A DNA stretch of 64,000 nucleotides, taken from positions 39,455,606 through 39,519,605 of the forward strand of contig NC_030387.2 of NCBI RefSeq assembly GCF_001625215.2, given 5' to 3'. Positions 12,097-23,706 of the stretch are shown here, one piece after another. Made by a program: the position numbers and the translations under genes. Each line of letters begins with the position of its first letter. The first letter of the stretch is position 1. The notes below the pieces were generated by a model that saw only the letters and a list, made by a program, of their open reading frames with translations, made no database searches and was not told where the DNA came from. The DNA is from Daucus carota subsp. sativus (lineage: Eukaryota > Streptophyta > Magnoliopsida > Apiales > Apiaceae).

Positions 12097-13149
12097 GTAA
12101 TGATCACAACTAATGGAGATGGCTTGCCACTTGCAAAAGTGAGGGTAAGGTCTGCCAGAGCACCTGAAAAAGGGACAAATTCAATAAGAGGGCGTGGTCA
12201 GAAATCTGGTTGGGATGATTATACTCAGGAAGACCTCCCCTGGACCGTCGATATTATCATGAATCCCCATTCCTTTTCCTTATTGGGAAGGTTGCTGCAC
12301 GAGAAGGAAAGAAGTTAGCTGATGCGACACTTTCAGATGTTACCGTGAGTATTCTCTGCATTGTGTACATTTTGCATTGTGATAAGATGGAGTCATGTGT
12401 TTTTCTTAGTAGTTTCAGTTAATAAGCTCGCAAATTCTCTTTTAATTCATGAGCATAAATTTAAAAAGAAGATTATTAGCGAAATACAAGTTAGAAAGTT
12501 GATGTTGGCATAGGTAGGAGTGATAAGACAATGTTCTCTGAATTAGAGAGTGGCTTTCAACATTTCATCTCATTATGATCTTATTTTTTTCACATTGTCT
12601 ACATTTAATAAGCAAATTATTTATATGTACTCCTCATATATAATTCAAATCTTAGATCTGTAAATAGATTTATATAAACTTTCAGAATGAAAATATCAAG
12701 AAAGCACTCCATAAGTGCGGGTATCAAGATACAGCAGCGAGACTGGAAGATTATTATCTGACACATGTATTGGCCCTAAGTTCTATAGAAAGCTGACACA
12801 CATGGTTGAGGTCCTTGAGGATAAGATCCAGTCTCGTGCTTGAGTTTGTGTGCAGACCCTCACGAGACAACCTACAGCGTTCACTAGGCGGGGGAATTTG
12901 GGCGAGATGGAACGCGACTACCTCATTTCACATGGATCTGCATTACTTCTCAGAGAAAGGCTGATGGAGCTAAGTGATCTTTATGATATCTATGTTTGTC
13001 AGAGATGTGGTTACGTAACACAGACCAAATCTTATTGCAAGATTTGTCATAATAAAATCAGTGCTATTGCTCCCGTCCATGGTCCATGTTCCATATACTT
13101 GGAAACTCCTTTGCAGGAGCTCATGGCAATGTCAATTGCTCCAAAATGA
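12097..13149 (+). pseudogene. RNA polymerase second-largest subunit (RPB2-like) C-terminal pseudogene
   Basis: The parent family is the second-largest subunit of nuclear RNA polymerases. A splice acceptor at 12091-12096 leads into a segment matching the RPB2 hybrid-binding region: TTNGDGLPLAKVRVRS, then YTQEDLPWTVD and IINPH-like IIMNPH. A deletion and frameshift follow, then KLADATLSDVT in another frame. A GT-AG intron (12345-12685) is retained. The next exon gives KKALHKCGYQ and is frameshifted before a KFYRKLTHMVE-like part. It meets a TGA near 12841 where the family has Arg, and continues in frame from 12850 with LTRQP, LGEMERDYLISHG, the CxxC...CxxC zinc site (CQRCGY, CKICHN) and the terminal ELMAMSIAPK. 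The terminal motif fits RPB2 better than RPC2 or RPA2. The retained intron indicates a genomic rather than a reverse-transcribed copy. Confidence 0.85.
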
Positions 13150-13883
13150 TTTGATTTTGTATTATTTGCACCCCAGCTTTAATATATGAAAAAGGGGTCT
13201 ATTTTAGGGCCAAGGGATGACATTGAAAAGGACTATAACCAAAAGCTAGTATGTGACTTTACTGCGATACTATATCAAGTTATCAACTAATTAATTTAGG
13301 CTAGAATACCTCCAAGGTCCTAAGTTTAAATTGTCAGTGTTTGCATTTATTGACCCCATGTATGATGAGGACCTGTGCTTAAGAAACAAAAAATGAGTGC
13401 GGTCAAGCTCTTAAGCATCAAATAGTTTCGGGAAGCTGAATGATGGTACAACATTGCCTATCATACATCTCTGCTAACCACTTCATATAAAATATAACAG
13501 TATAACTTATTTTCTGTTTAGCTTTATTAGCATACTCAATATTATTAATAGCTTCTTCCATATTGTGCCTAGATTATACCAACACTTGATCATAGTTGTA
13601 ACTTAATTTGGCTCCTTTTCAATGCTAGAGTACTAAGGGAAATCTCATTCTTCATATATTCATTTTCTATACGATATTCGAGGAATTTCGAAATTCAAGT
13701 GCAACAAACAACTCAAGGTTAATACATCCAGATCCGGAACTCAAGGGTAATTAATAAAGAACCTTACAATGTTCTTGTTCAAAGGAACGGCTATATGATT
13801 TACAGGGCACAACCACGGTATCCAATACATGCATCGTTGATAAAGCTACTTGTTGATAAAGCTACTTCGGAAGATAATGAGCA

Positions 13884-14464
13884 CAGTGTTAATTAAGCCA
13901 AAAAGTGCAGCGAAGCGTGAGGTGTCTCTGTAGCTTAAATTCGAAGCACGAAGCGAAGCGTGTGCTTTTGTAAAAAAGCGCTCTATATTATGTAAAATAT
14001 TAAAATGCTTAAACACTAGACATGCAAATAATAATAACCATGTTTCGCATTAATAAGATATAATAATAAGGTGATGATAATTTAACATGTTCATCAGTTT
14101 TCGACTTCTTCCTTGCCAATATAGTCAGAATTAATTTGTTGAGAAGTATTGTACTATTTTATTGAGGATTTGTGGAGGATATGAGACGGCTGGATCTTAC
14201 GATGCTTATATGGTAATAAAATATTAATAACATGTTGTAGTGGGCTGTGGAAAAGAAGCCCAATAAAATCAAACAATGGGCTGAATCAGAGAAAAACACA
14301 TAAATACATAAAAGCGCACTTTTTGGGCTTTTTTTAAGCTTTGGGCTTCCTAAAAAAAGAGTGCTAAAGCGGAGCTTTTGTATTTGCTCACGGCTTTTAC
14401 AGGTCGAAGCCCGCTAGGTGGGCTTAAGAGGGCTTCACGCTTAAAGCGGGCTTTAATAACACTG
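13884..14464. mobile_element. Non-autonomous hAT element (581 bp)
   Basis: The termini CAGTGTTAATTAAGCC and GGCTTTAATAACACTG are inverted repeats. Flanking octamers AATGAGCA (13876-13883) and AAAGAGCA (14465-14472) match at 7 of 8 positions, as expected of an 8-bp hAT target duplication. The interior is rich in AAGCG/CGCTT motifs near both ends and has no coding capacity. Confidence 0.85.
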
Positions 14465-15084
14465 AAAGAGCATGAACTTCAACTCAATTCCCTGGACTTC
14501 TAGTTGTACTTATAAAGGGATTTGCTCAATATCTATAGGAGCTAAATTTTAGAAACTAGAAGCATTACCATAGTTATATATAGTTCCGAAAGAATCATAT
14601 CGACAATAACATCTCTAAAACTTTCAAATGCTTGAAAAGCTATTCCAGAAAAGATTTGCAAACACAATGAGAATCATTGAACTTATCAAACCATTCAAAC
14701 TACGAAGATCATGAAAATAGTAAGCATGTTGTTGTATCACTTGATTATAATTATAGAGCTAAGTTACAATAAAATTTATCACATACATGTTCAAGCCAGC
14801 TTTAAGTAATTCCTAAATAAAAGAACAAATATAAGTAACACTATATATGATGATATAATTTCAGAAACGTTTGATATTCCGTCCTCGAAAATCAAGATAC
14901 CATACCCAAGAGTAAAGACAAAGGCTTAACCATAGAAGGCACTGCTCATACTGATTCATAAACTTCACAAATAAAGAGTATACCTTTCAATTTAGGTAAG
15001 ACTTAAGAGTTTCACAAATAGTCCATTCTTTTTTCTTCTAAATGATGGTCCGCATTGCACCCACTTCATTGCTTAACTATAATG

Positions 15085-15850
15085 TTAGACCACAGATTCT
15101 TTAATGGTTCTAGTTTGCACCCGTTCCATTCCTTGAAGAAAAACCAAACTCGATGTAAAATTGAAGCACTCTTTTACATGGAAATGATCACGACTACCCA
15201 CAAAACCCTTAATTTCATCACTTTCAGGATCATAGCAGAAAATTTTGTACTTGCCTTGGAATACAATCTCATCACCAAACTTAAAACCTTGTAGTAGTGA
15301 CCAAATATTCAGGTTACATTGTGGTGATCTAATAGTGCACATCTTGTTCCAAACCCCGGATTTCTCATGCAAAACATATACTTCTACCGATGTATTTGGA
15401 GACTCTGATCTATACACCATGATGGCAAGACAATTTTTCACATTGGCAAAATTATAATTTTGTCCGCGAACTAAGGGGTAGTCAATTTCCGGTAATGACC
15501 TAAACTTTTGAGTGCTCTATTCCATTGGCAGATTCAAATACACGTGAAGGAAAAACAAAGTTTGGAATAACAAGTTTAGTCCAAGAATTTGAATTAGACG
15601 AGTAAACAACACCTTGCCTGAAAGGTTCAAAAAGATAGCAAACCACCACCTGATAATCGTTTTTACAGCAATCCCAACAAAACCCAATTAGGTATCTATA
15701 ACATTTATCAACAACATTGCGCAGGACATGCTCATGTGGAATAATGAATTCTCTATATCTACCGATCATCGGATTCCACAAAAAGAATTCTTTTCGGTTT
15801 GCATCAATGGTGTCTTATCATAGCTAAACCTAATCAGAGGGGATTCCATT
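15085..15850 (-). pseudogene. F-box-associated (FBA/kelch-type) protein pseudogene
   Basis: Minus-strand segments read in order: a degraded part (ESPLIRFSYD, near 15845-15810), then LWNPMIGRYREFIIP, GFCWDCCKNDYQVVVCYLF and VYSSNSNSWTKLVIP (15781-15500). After a frameshift come CLAIMVYRS, VEVYVLHEKSGVWNKM and IFCYDPESDEIKGF (15441-15085). This is the order of the F-box-associated interaction domain of plant SCF substrate receptors. The F-box itself is not found, and at least two frame breaks separate the parts. Confidence 0.7.
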
Positions 15851-16860
15851 TCTGAGAAAGAAATTGGAATTTTACAGTGTTTTTACAGGAATTAGGAGAG
15901 TTGTTCTCGATTTGTTTTAGGGCAACTATGACGTATTTTCGATTTTAAACTGAAAAATATTATTTATAATCTTTTTATTATTATTATTTATTTCGATTTT
16001 AAACTGAAAAATATTATTTATAATTTTTTTATTTGTATTATTTATAATTTTTTTTATTTTTATTTTTATATTTTTGGTAACTCATAAATCGTTAATAGGT
16101 CAAAATTACTCGTATTTATATTTTAAACTCCAAACTTATCACATAAATCACATTAAATCATAAATTATAAACTCAGCCAATCGATTCCCACACTCTTTTG
16201 AGGATAACTTTCTTTGTTTCTGTTGGTAGGCTTGTTAACCAAGTACTAATTACAGAAATTGGAATGAATCACGGGACATGATCTATTTTTGAATTGGCTT
16301 GGGAAGTAAAAAAGACAAGTGCATATTTTCTTAGGACTTCTGAGCATAAATTAAAATTCTGATTCTTGGAGAGTAACTAATGCAGGGCTAATATTCTTGT
16401 CGCTAATGAAGAAATTTTATCTAATGGAAGCCGACTTAAAGATTGTAATTTCACAAAATTTCATGCATATCTGATTGGCGAAATGCGTCGTTTTCTTTCT
16501 TATTCAGCAAGTTCTTGGTGCATTATAGAATACCTTGTATCTCCCTCCCACAGCGTCGTTAAGCAGTCACTTTCATGTTGACTGATAGCGAAATTCTTGT
16601 TACTGAAAACTCAGAGTAGTTGTTGACTAGTATTGCAGCTAATAATGCTGAAGATTTAACAATGTATCATGTTTAGCGTGTTATGAAATGCTGTCGTGAT
16701 ATTCTGGTCTGACACTGAAGTCTCACTGTCATTTGCATAAAAAAATCAAGTAGACAGCGTTCGCGATATTCTATTAATACATGAAACTGTCAGTGTTTAG
16801 AAGATCAAATTCTAGCGATTCTCTCCTAAACACAGATAAGTGAGACCAAAGAGAAACAGG

Positions 16861-18574
16861 ATGGAGTTTTTAAGACCACTGCAGCAAGAAGATGCAAGAA
16901 TGTTGTTAAAAGATCTTCTCTTTGCACTTCTTGTATTAATCCTTTTACTCTTTCTCGTCAAATGGCTAATCTTTAATGCCTCAGTGAGGAAGAAAAATTT
17001 GCCACCTTCACCAGCAAGACTCCCTGTACTAGGGAACTTCCATCAACTAGGACTACTTCCACACCAGAGTCTCCGAGCTATGGCACAGAAGCATGGCCCC
17101 GTCATGCTTGTTCACTTTGGTAGTGTGCCTACTATTGTGCTCTCCTCTGCTGATGCAGCCCGTGAAGTTATGAAAATTCAGGACATTGCCTTCTGTGACA
17201 GGCCTGAATCGAGTATTGGCAGACGATTGCTCTATGACATGAAGGATATATCTGTGGCGCCTTATGGAGAGTACTGGAGGCAGCTGAAAAGCATCTTTGT
17301 TCTCCAGATAGCAAGCAACAAAAGGGTGCAGTCATTTCGTAACTTAAGAGAGGAAGAAACAGGCCTTATGATGAGCAAGATTAAAGACATGTCTTCTTCG
17401 TCGTTACCTGTGGATCTGAGTGAGTTGTTTTTGACACTGACCAATGACGTATCCTGTAGGTCTGCATTCGGAAGGAAGTACAGCGAAGAGGGGAACGGAA
17501 GGGAATTCAAAAGATTATTGAGGGAGTTTCTGGAGTTACTAGGTGCTCTTAGTTTCAGGGATTTTATCCCCTGGCTTGGATGGGTTGATAGAATTAGTGG
17601 CTTGGATGCTAGACTGGACAGAGTTTTTAGGCGACTTGATGACTTTCTTCAGGACGTCGTTCAAGAACACATAAGTGATCAAGAAATACAACTTGGTGAA
17701 AGCAACCTTCATGTTGAACATAAAGAAGACTTTGTTGATATTTTGCTCAGGATTCAGAAGGAAACCACTCATGGAATATCAATCGACGATGATAGTGTCA
17801 AGGCTGTCCTCTTGGTAAGAACTCACTGAAAACACTTATTCCTTTCTTCTGTTAAATTATATATGCATGTTATAAAGGCTGAAGTTTCAAGAATAGTTGT
17901 GTGAGTGTTAAAAATTCTGAAATTGGTACTATTTCTGAAACAAATTCTAAATTATATTTTAGGATATATATTCTGCTGGAACTGATACCACAGCTACAGC
18001 CCTGGAATGGGCAATGACAGAACTATTGAGGCACCCGGTTGTCATGAATAATGTGCAAAAGGAGGTCCGGGAAATTCTTGGCTCCAAACCTGATATAAAG
18101 GATGATGATCTGGAGAAAATGAAGTATCTGAAAGCAGTGATCAAAGAAACTCTTCGTCTGCATCCACCGGTACCCTTGTTGGTTCCCAGAGCAGCGCGCG
18201 AAGATGTGAAAGTAAACGGCTATGACATTGCTGCTGGAACAATGGTTATAACTAATGCCTGGGCTATAGGAAGAGACCCCGAGACATGGGACGAGCCTGA
18301 GGAGTTTCTGCCAGAGAGATTCCTAAATTCATCGATTGATTTCAAAGGACATGACTTCCAACTGATTCCATTTGGAGCTGGCAGACGAGGCTGCCCTGGA
18401 ATTGCTTTTGCTATGGCCACCAATGAATTTGTGTTGGCAAATCTTCTGCATAAATTTGACTGGAAGCTTCCAAATGGAACAACTGAGGAGAATTTGGACA
18501 TGTGTGAAAGCACTGGTGTCACAATTCACAGAAAAGTTCCTCTTCTTGCTGTTGCAGACCCGCGGATCGTGTGA
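16861..18574 (+). CDS. Cytochrome P450, CYP71A-like, intact
   Basis: A haem-thiolate monooxygenase anchored in the ER and fed electrons by P450 reductase; the substrate is unknown. Exons 16861-17814 and 17963-18574 (GT-AG, phase 0, at the intron position typical of the CYP71 clan) encode 521 residues, normal for the family. Visible are an N-terminal membrane anchor (about 16-38), the hinge LPPSP (47-51), helix I AGTDTT (323-328), ExxR as ETLR (380-383), PERF (435-438) and the haem loop [11 protein letters not shown] with Cys462. I chose the ATG at 16861 because the anchor follows at the usual distance and the tandem copy and the cluster member at 63334 start at comparable points. A TATA-like TTGCATAAAAAAA lies near 16734. 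The next gene is its pseudogenised tandem duplicate. Specialised metabolism is likely; subfamily assignment below CYP71A is uncertain. Confidence 0.93.
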
Positions 18575-19997
18575 AATTAGTATCAATGGTCCCTTTATGT
18601 TGTTTTATCTTTGTATTAACAAGTCAAATTTACCATTCAAATCTGTAACACCATCAAATCACTGCAGCGTTCGAAGTTACTGAGCTTATACAATGTGATT
18701 GCTGCTAATAGAATTGCATATCTTTTACCAACTCTGTAGATTTCTTAAATTTTTTAAGCTGTCATCACAAGTTTTTAAACATATGTGAAATAGTGACCGA
18801 TGACTTTGTGAAACCACCAAACATACTGTTGTTGCAGCATATGTTGTCTTCAGATTCTTGTCTGACCGGGAAATCTCACTATCATGTTGTATAAAAAAAA
18901 CACCTGGGAGACAGTTTTCTTGTTATTCTACTAATAAAAAAACTATCAGCATTAGGAGTATCAAATTCTGCAGATTCTCTGTACATACAATTTGACACCA
19001 TTTGTATAGCCTACAACAATTTAAGCACACACAAGCAACGCCAAAGAAGAGATATGATAGGTTTCTTACGATTACTACAGCAAGAAGAAGCAAGAATGTT
19101 GTTAAAAGACCTTCTGCTTGCTCTTCTTCCATCACTCCTCTTACTCTTCCTTGTCAAATGGCTATTCTTCAATGCCACAGTAAGCAACAAGAAGTTACCT
19201 CCTTCGCCATCAAGACTCCCGGTACTAGGGAACTTCCTTCAACTAGGACTTGTTCCACAGCGAAACCTCTGGTCTATGGCACCAAAACATGGCCCCTTCA
19301 TGCTTCTACACTTTGGTAGTGTACCTACTCTTGTGCTCTCCTCTGCTGGTGCAGCCCGAGAAGTCATGAAAGTTCAGGACATTATGTTCTGTGACAGGCC
19401 TGAATCGAGTGTTGGCAGGCGAATGCTCTACGACAGGAAGGATATATCTGCAGCGTCTTATGGAGAGTACTGGAGGCAGCTGAAAAGCATCTTTGTTCTC
19501 CAGCTTGGAAGCAACAAAAGGGTGCAGAAGAGAGAAGAGGAAACTGGCCTTATGATGAACAAGATTAAAGAAATGTCTGTTTCCTCGTTACCCGTGGATC
19601 TAAGCGAGTTGTTTTTGACACTAAACAATGACATATCGTGTAGGTCTGCGTTTGGAAGGAAGTACAGTGAAGGGGGGAAAGGGAGGGAATTTATAAAACT
19701 ACTGAGGGAATTTTTGGAGTTACTAGGTGCTTTTAGTTTCAGGGATTTCATTCCTTGGCTTGGATGGGTTGATCGAATCACCGGTTTGGATGCTAGACTG
19801 GACAGAGTTTCTAAGCAACTCGACGAGTTCCTCCAAAATGTTGTTCAAGAACACCTACATCTTGGTGAAAGCAACATTCAGACAGAACATAAAGAAGACT
19901 TTGTGGATATCTTACTCAGGATTCAAAAGGAAACTACTCATGGTATCTCAATCGACAATGATAGTGTCAAGGCTATCCTCTTGGTAAGATTTCCCTT

Positions 19998-20238
19998 CTC
20001 CCTCCGTTTCAATTTATCTTTAAAGAAAAAATTTGTTTCAAATTAGTTGTCCACTTCAACTTTTAATGCAAAATCATATTTTCAAAGTCAATTCTACTTC
20101 ACATATCTCTTATTTATATTTTCTAGATCAACCTCATTCCACATATTATGATAATTTAATACAATTAATCTGTGAACATTCACTTTTCTTAAACTGTGTA
20201 ATTTTTTGAAAGTGGACATCTATTTGAAACGGAGGGAG
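19998..20238. mobile_element. Stowaway MITE in the P450 pseudogene intron
   Basis: A 241-bp element with termini CTCCCTCCGTTTCAA and TTGAAACGGAGGGAG. The right flank is TA; the left flank TT suggests a decayed TA target duplication. Confidence 0.88.
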
Positions 20239-20275
20239 TATGCAAGTCTTGATACTAACTAATGATTATTTTATA

Positions 20276-20277
<2 letters not shown>

Positions 20278-20314
<37 letters not shown>
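20278..20314 (+). repeat. (TA)n expansion at the start of P450 exon 2
   Basis: About 18 TA units replace the GATATATATTCT of the intact copy, just after the splice acceptor. The length leaves the following codons out of phase with exon 1. Confidence 0.9.
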
Positions 20315-20317
<3 letters not shown>

Positions 20318-20898
20318 TGGTGGACTGATACGATGGCTACAGCTCTAGAATGGGTAATGACAGAACTCTTGAGACACCCGAATGTCATTAAAACTGCGCA
20401 GAAAGAGATCGAAGTTCTTGGTTGCAGAACTGATATAACGGATAAAGATTTTGAAAAAATGCAGTATCTGAAAGCAGTGATCAAAGAAACTCTCTGTCTG
20501 CATCCACCTGTACCCCTGCTAATCTCAAGATCAGCACGCGAAGATGTGAAAGTAAACGGCTATGACATTGCAGCTAGAACAATGGTTATAACTAATGCAT
20601 GGGCTATAGGGAGAGACCCCGAGACCTGGGACGAGCCAGAGGAGTTTCTGCCAGAGAGGTTCTTGAATTCCTCTATTGATATCAAAGGACGCGATTTTTA
20701 GCTGATTCCCTTTGGAGCTGACAGAAGAGGCTGCCCCGGAATTGCTTTCGCCATGGCCACCAATGAATTTGTGTTGGCAAATCTTCTGCATAAATTTGAC
20801 TGGAAGCTTCCAGATGGAACAACTGGGGAGAATTTGGACATGAGTGAAAGCACTGGTGTCTCAGTTTATAGACAAGTTCCTCTCCTAGCTGTTGCAAC

Positions 20899-22403
20899 TA
20901 TTGCAGATAATGAAATTATGGCATATGTAGCCATTATGGATTCAGTAAAACAGCAGTACAAGTCTGATATTGCACTAGCCTTGTCAAGAGAAAGTTTAAG
21001 AATTTTAATCATAGTAGCATTATCACATGTAAGTAGAATGTCATCTACATACACAACAGCAACTGTGAACAATGAACCTTGCTTAAAAGTGAACAAGAAA
21101 TAGTCTGCCAGAGACTGAGTAAATCCATCCAGCAAAAAAGTGCAGAGCTTAAAGTTCCATTGTCTAGATGCTTGTCTAAGCCCATACAAAGATTTGACTA
21201 ACTTGCACACTAAATCAGGAGAATTGGGAGGCAAAACATATCCTAAAGGGATATTCATATAAACTTTTTCATCAAGATCTCCATGTAGGAAGACATTATT
21301 AATGTCTAGCTGAGAAACAGTCCACTGTTTAGAAGCAGCAAGAGCAAACACTGCTTTAACAGTGACACCTTTGGCCACAGGAAAAAATGTGTCATGAAAA
21401 TCTACACCAAACTCTTGTGTATAATCCTTAGCCACTAATCGTGTCTTATAACGTTCAATCTCACCATTTGCAAGATATTTGATCTTATACACCCACCAAC
21501 AGCCCACAGTTTTCTTACCAGCAGGTAAAGGGACTAGATCTCGGGTGTGATTTGCTTCTAAAGCCTGTAGTTTTTTGTTCATGGCTGTAACCTAATTTAG
21601 GTCCAAAACTGCCTGAGCAAAAGATTTAGGCTCTTGATGATGAACAATTTTGGCAAGAAAAGCAGCATGTTCAGGTGTGAAGACATTAGGAAATAAGTAA
21701 TTATTCATAGAATGTTTGACACCTATCACAGAACTTACATTAGAAGATTTGGGATTCCCAACTGAATAGTCATTCCACCAATATGAAGTTTGTCTATTTC
21801 TAGTGGATCTCCTAACATCAAGCTGTTCAGGTTTTGTAGAAACAGAATCAGGCTCCAGATTTGTCAAAGTATCATAATTTGATGGAGGACTGTCGAGAAA
21901 AACATCAGAAAAATCACCAGAATTGTTTTGTAGAGAAAGAACAACTGAAGGAACTGAATTATTTGATGGCTGATTAGGATTATCAGAAGGAGAAAGATGT
22001 GATGGTGTAGGTGATGGACTAGAAGCCAAATTTGTGGGAACAAAATAATCATTAAAGTTTGCCCAATAAGATGCAAAATAAGGATTATTTGACTGAGCTG
22101 TATGTGTATTATTGAGGAATGAGAAAACACTTTCATGAAAAACAACATGTCTAGAGATACACTGTTGTTTAGTGTTGTTGGTGTGGATAAATGTTCAAGT
22201 GAAGTAAGTTTCCACAGCACGTAAGTTTATATACAACATAACTAATCATAACAAAAAAAAATAGTTACACAAACTAATTTCACATACACTTTACTAAATT
22301 GCTATTTACTTGAGAACACAAGGCTAGTGCAATATCAGACTTATATTGCTGCTTTACTGAGTCCACAATAGCTACAGATGTCATAGTTCCATTATCTGCA
22401 ATA
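20899..22403 (-). mobile_element. 1.5-kb insertion: copia pol fragment between 82-bp inverted repeats
   Basis: The insertion interrupts the P450 pseudogene. Arms 20899-20980 and 22322-22403 are inverted repeats with 72 of 82 matching positions. GCAAC flanks both sides (20894-20898 and 22404-22408), a 5-bp target duplication. The inside is minus-strand Ty1/copia pol. Around 22200-21592 lies the integrase C-terminus and Ser/Pro linker (SRHVVFHE, RRSTRNRQTSYWW). From 21582 comes reverse transcriptase (GCWWVYKIK, RLVAKDYTQE, LDINNVFLHGDL, KSLYGLRQASRQW, YVDDILL). The polymerase is cut off after YVDD, and no LTR in direct orientation is seen. Confidence 0.85.
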
Positions 22404-22424
22404 GCAACTCCGCATTGCTTTTAA

Positions 22425-23706
22425 TGTACTTCCAATAAAAACCATAACTATCACGAGTGTATAATGATATCACCTTCACCATTAAAATCTGCAAAACCAT
22501 GAAGTCTTTAGTTTGGGAACTATTGTGCTTATATGTTTGATGCTTTTGAGCCCAAATAAAAACATGGGCCGATAACTAAATTTAACTTTATAAACTTGAA
22601 ATAGACGACAAGACATACTTGATAGTTGATATATGCTTGTATTTGAATAAATTTTAGCCCGCTGACAAAATAAATAAATAATTTTAGGCCCATGTAATAT
22701 TAGTCTTTTATGCTATTCCTGCATATTTATTTATATGTTTTTTCTTTAAATTTGATTAACCCATATTTTTTTAGAATGATGATTCAAGTGCAAATTAGTC
22801 AACCATCACTCTCTCTCTGAAATTTAAACTTTATGCCTTTTTTGAAATTTTTATAATTTTAAAAATCTGTTTTACTTTTATTGATCATGAATCATATAAA
22901 AATTTATTCATAGGACAATGAACTAATAAATCAAAAAAAATTCTTACAGGACGGGGAGCATAAACAACAATTAAAATATAGCACACAAATATTTGCATTC
23001 ATGTATCTTGCCACATAAATATTAAATATAAATTGTGGTTGAAAACTCAGCTTTAAAAAGTAAGAAATTTATATAAAAATTATAAATAATTTCATTTTGG
23101 AATAAAACAAAATTAAAATTAAATAGAGAAGAAATGAAAATAAAATATAAATTATATAAATATGCATCCGTGTCCGCGGGGACAAATCCTAGTTATATAC
23201 TTTTGCTAGTTTTGATTTGTCACCCTTTGTTTATATACAATTGTTAGAAAGAGCTATGGATAAAAGAGTTTGGAGGTGCTGAAGATTAAATTGCATTCAT
23301 TTCATTCTTGGTATAGATAAGTCACAGCTTATTTTAACTTTGTCACAACTTGTATGCTTATATTTTTGGAGTTAATCAAACATTCAAACCACAGATAGGC
23401 AATCACTCGAATCCTTTCTACAGTTGAAAAAATTTACATAATAAACATAAATTTAATTGATAATCAAGACTATCTCTTTTTTAAACACTAGAATAATATA
23501 TTAAAAAGGGAATAAAACCCTGAAGATTACATAAATGAACCAGCCCCATTGAAACCTACTGAAAACAGTCAGTCATGCAAACTGAACTAAAACTGATACG
23601 AGAACTTAACCTAGAGAGGCTGCTACAGCCATGGCTACTTGCCTTGAGGAAATCTACTCCAAGGAGATAATACTACATAAAGCTCAAGCTCCCCACACTC
23701 CATGCC
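22425..23706. other. P450 3' flank, then AT-rich spacer without genes
   Basis: About 22465-22555 resembles the 3' flank at 62950-63050, with TCACCTTCACCATT and ATTGTGCTTATATG blocks. The rest is AT-rich. A GC spike around 23165-23205 (TCCGTGTCCGCGGGGACAAA) looks like the end of an old transposon, family not identified. Confidence 0.5.

Larger units (their letters stand above)
19054..22424 (+). pseudogene. Cytochrome P450, CYP71A-like pseudogene (tandem copy of the 16.9-kb gene)
   Basis: Exon 1 (19054-19983) is open for 310 codons and close to the upstream gene, but lacks four codons in frame after KRVQ. Its intron contains a Stowaway MITE. Exon 2 starts at 20277, where the codons for the family's DIYSAG have turned into a long (TA)n run that shifts the frame. 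Downstream, the family CAG codon before the haem loop is TAG at 20699-20701. The loop follows as PFGADRRGCPG. At 20899 a 1.5-kb insertion splits the last codons; the final codons and TAA (22422-22424) resume after it, giving a natural end ATPHCF. The 3'-flank similarity to the other cluster genes continues to about 22550. A protein would lose the I helix frame and the haem ligand, so it is non-functional. Confidence 0.92.

Noticed and set aside
20240-20700. Plus-strand frame starting upstream of P450 exon 2 with an IYIYIY tract
   Set aside because: It crosses intron and MITE sequence; the alternating Ile/Tyr is the TA microsatellite.
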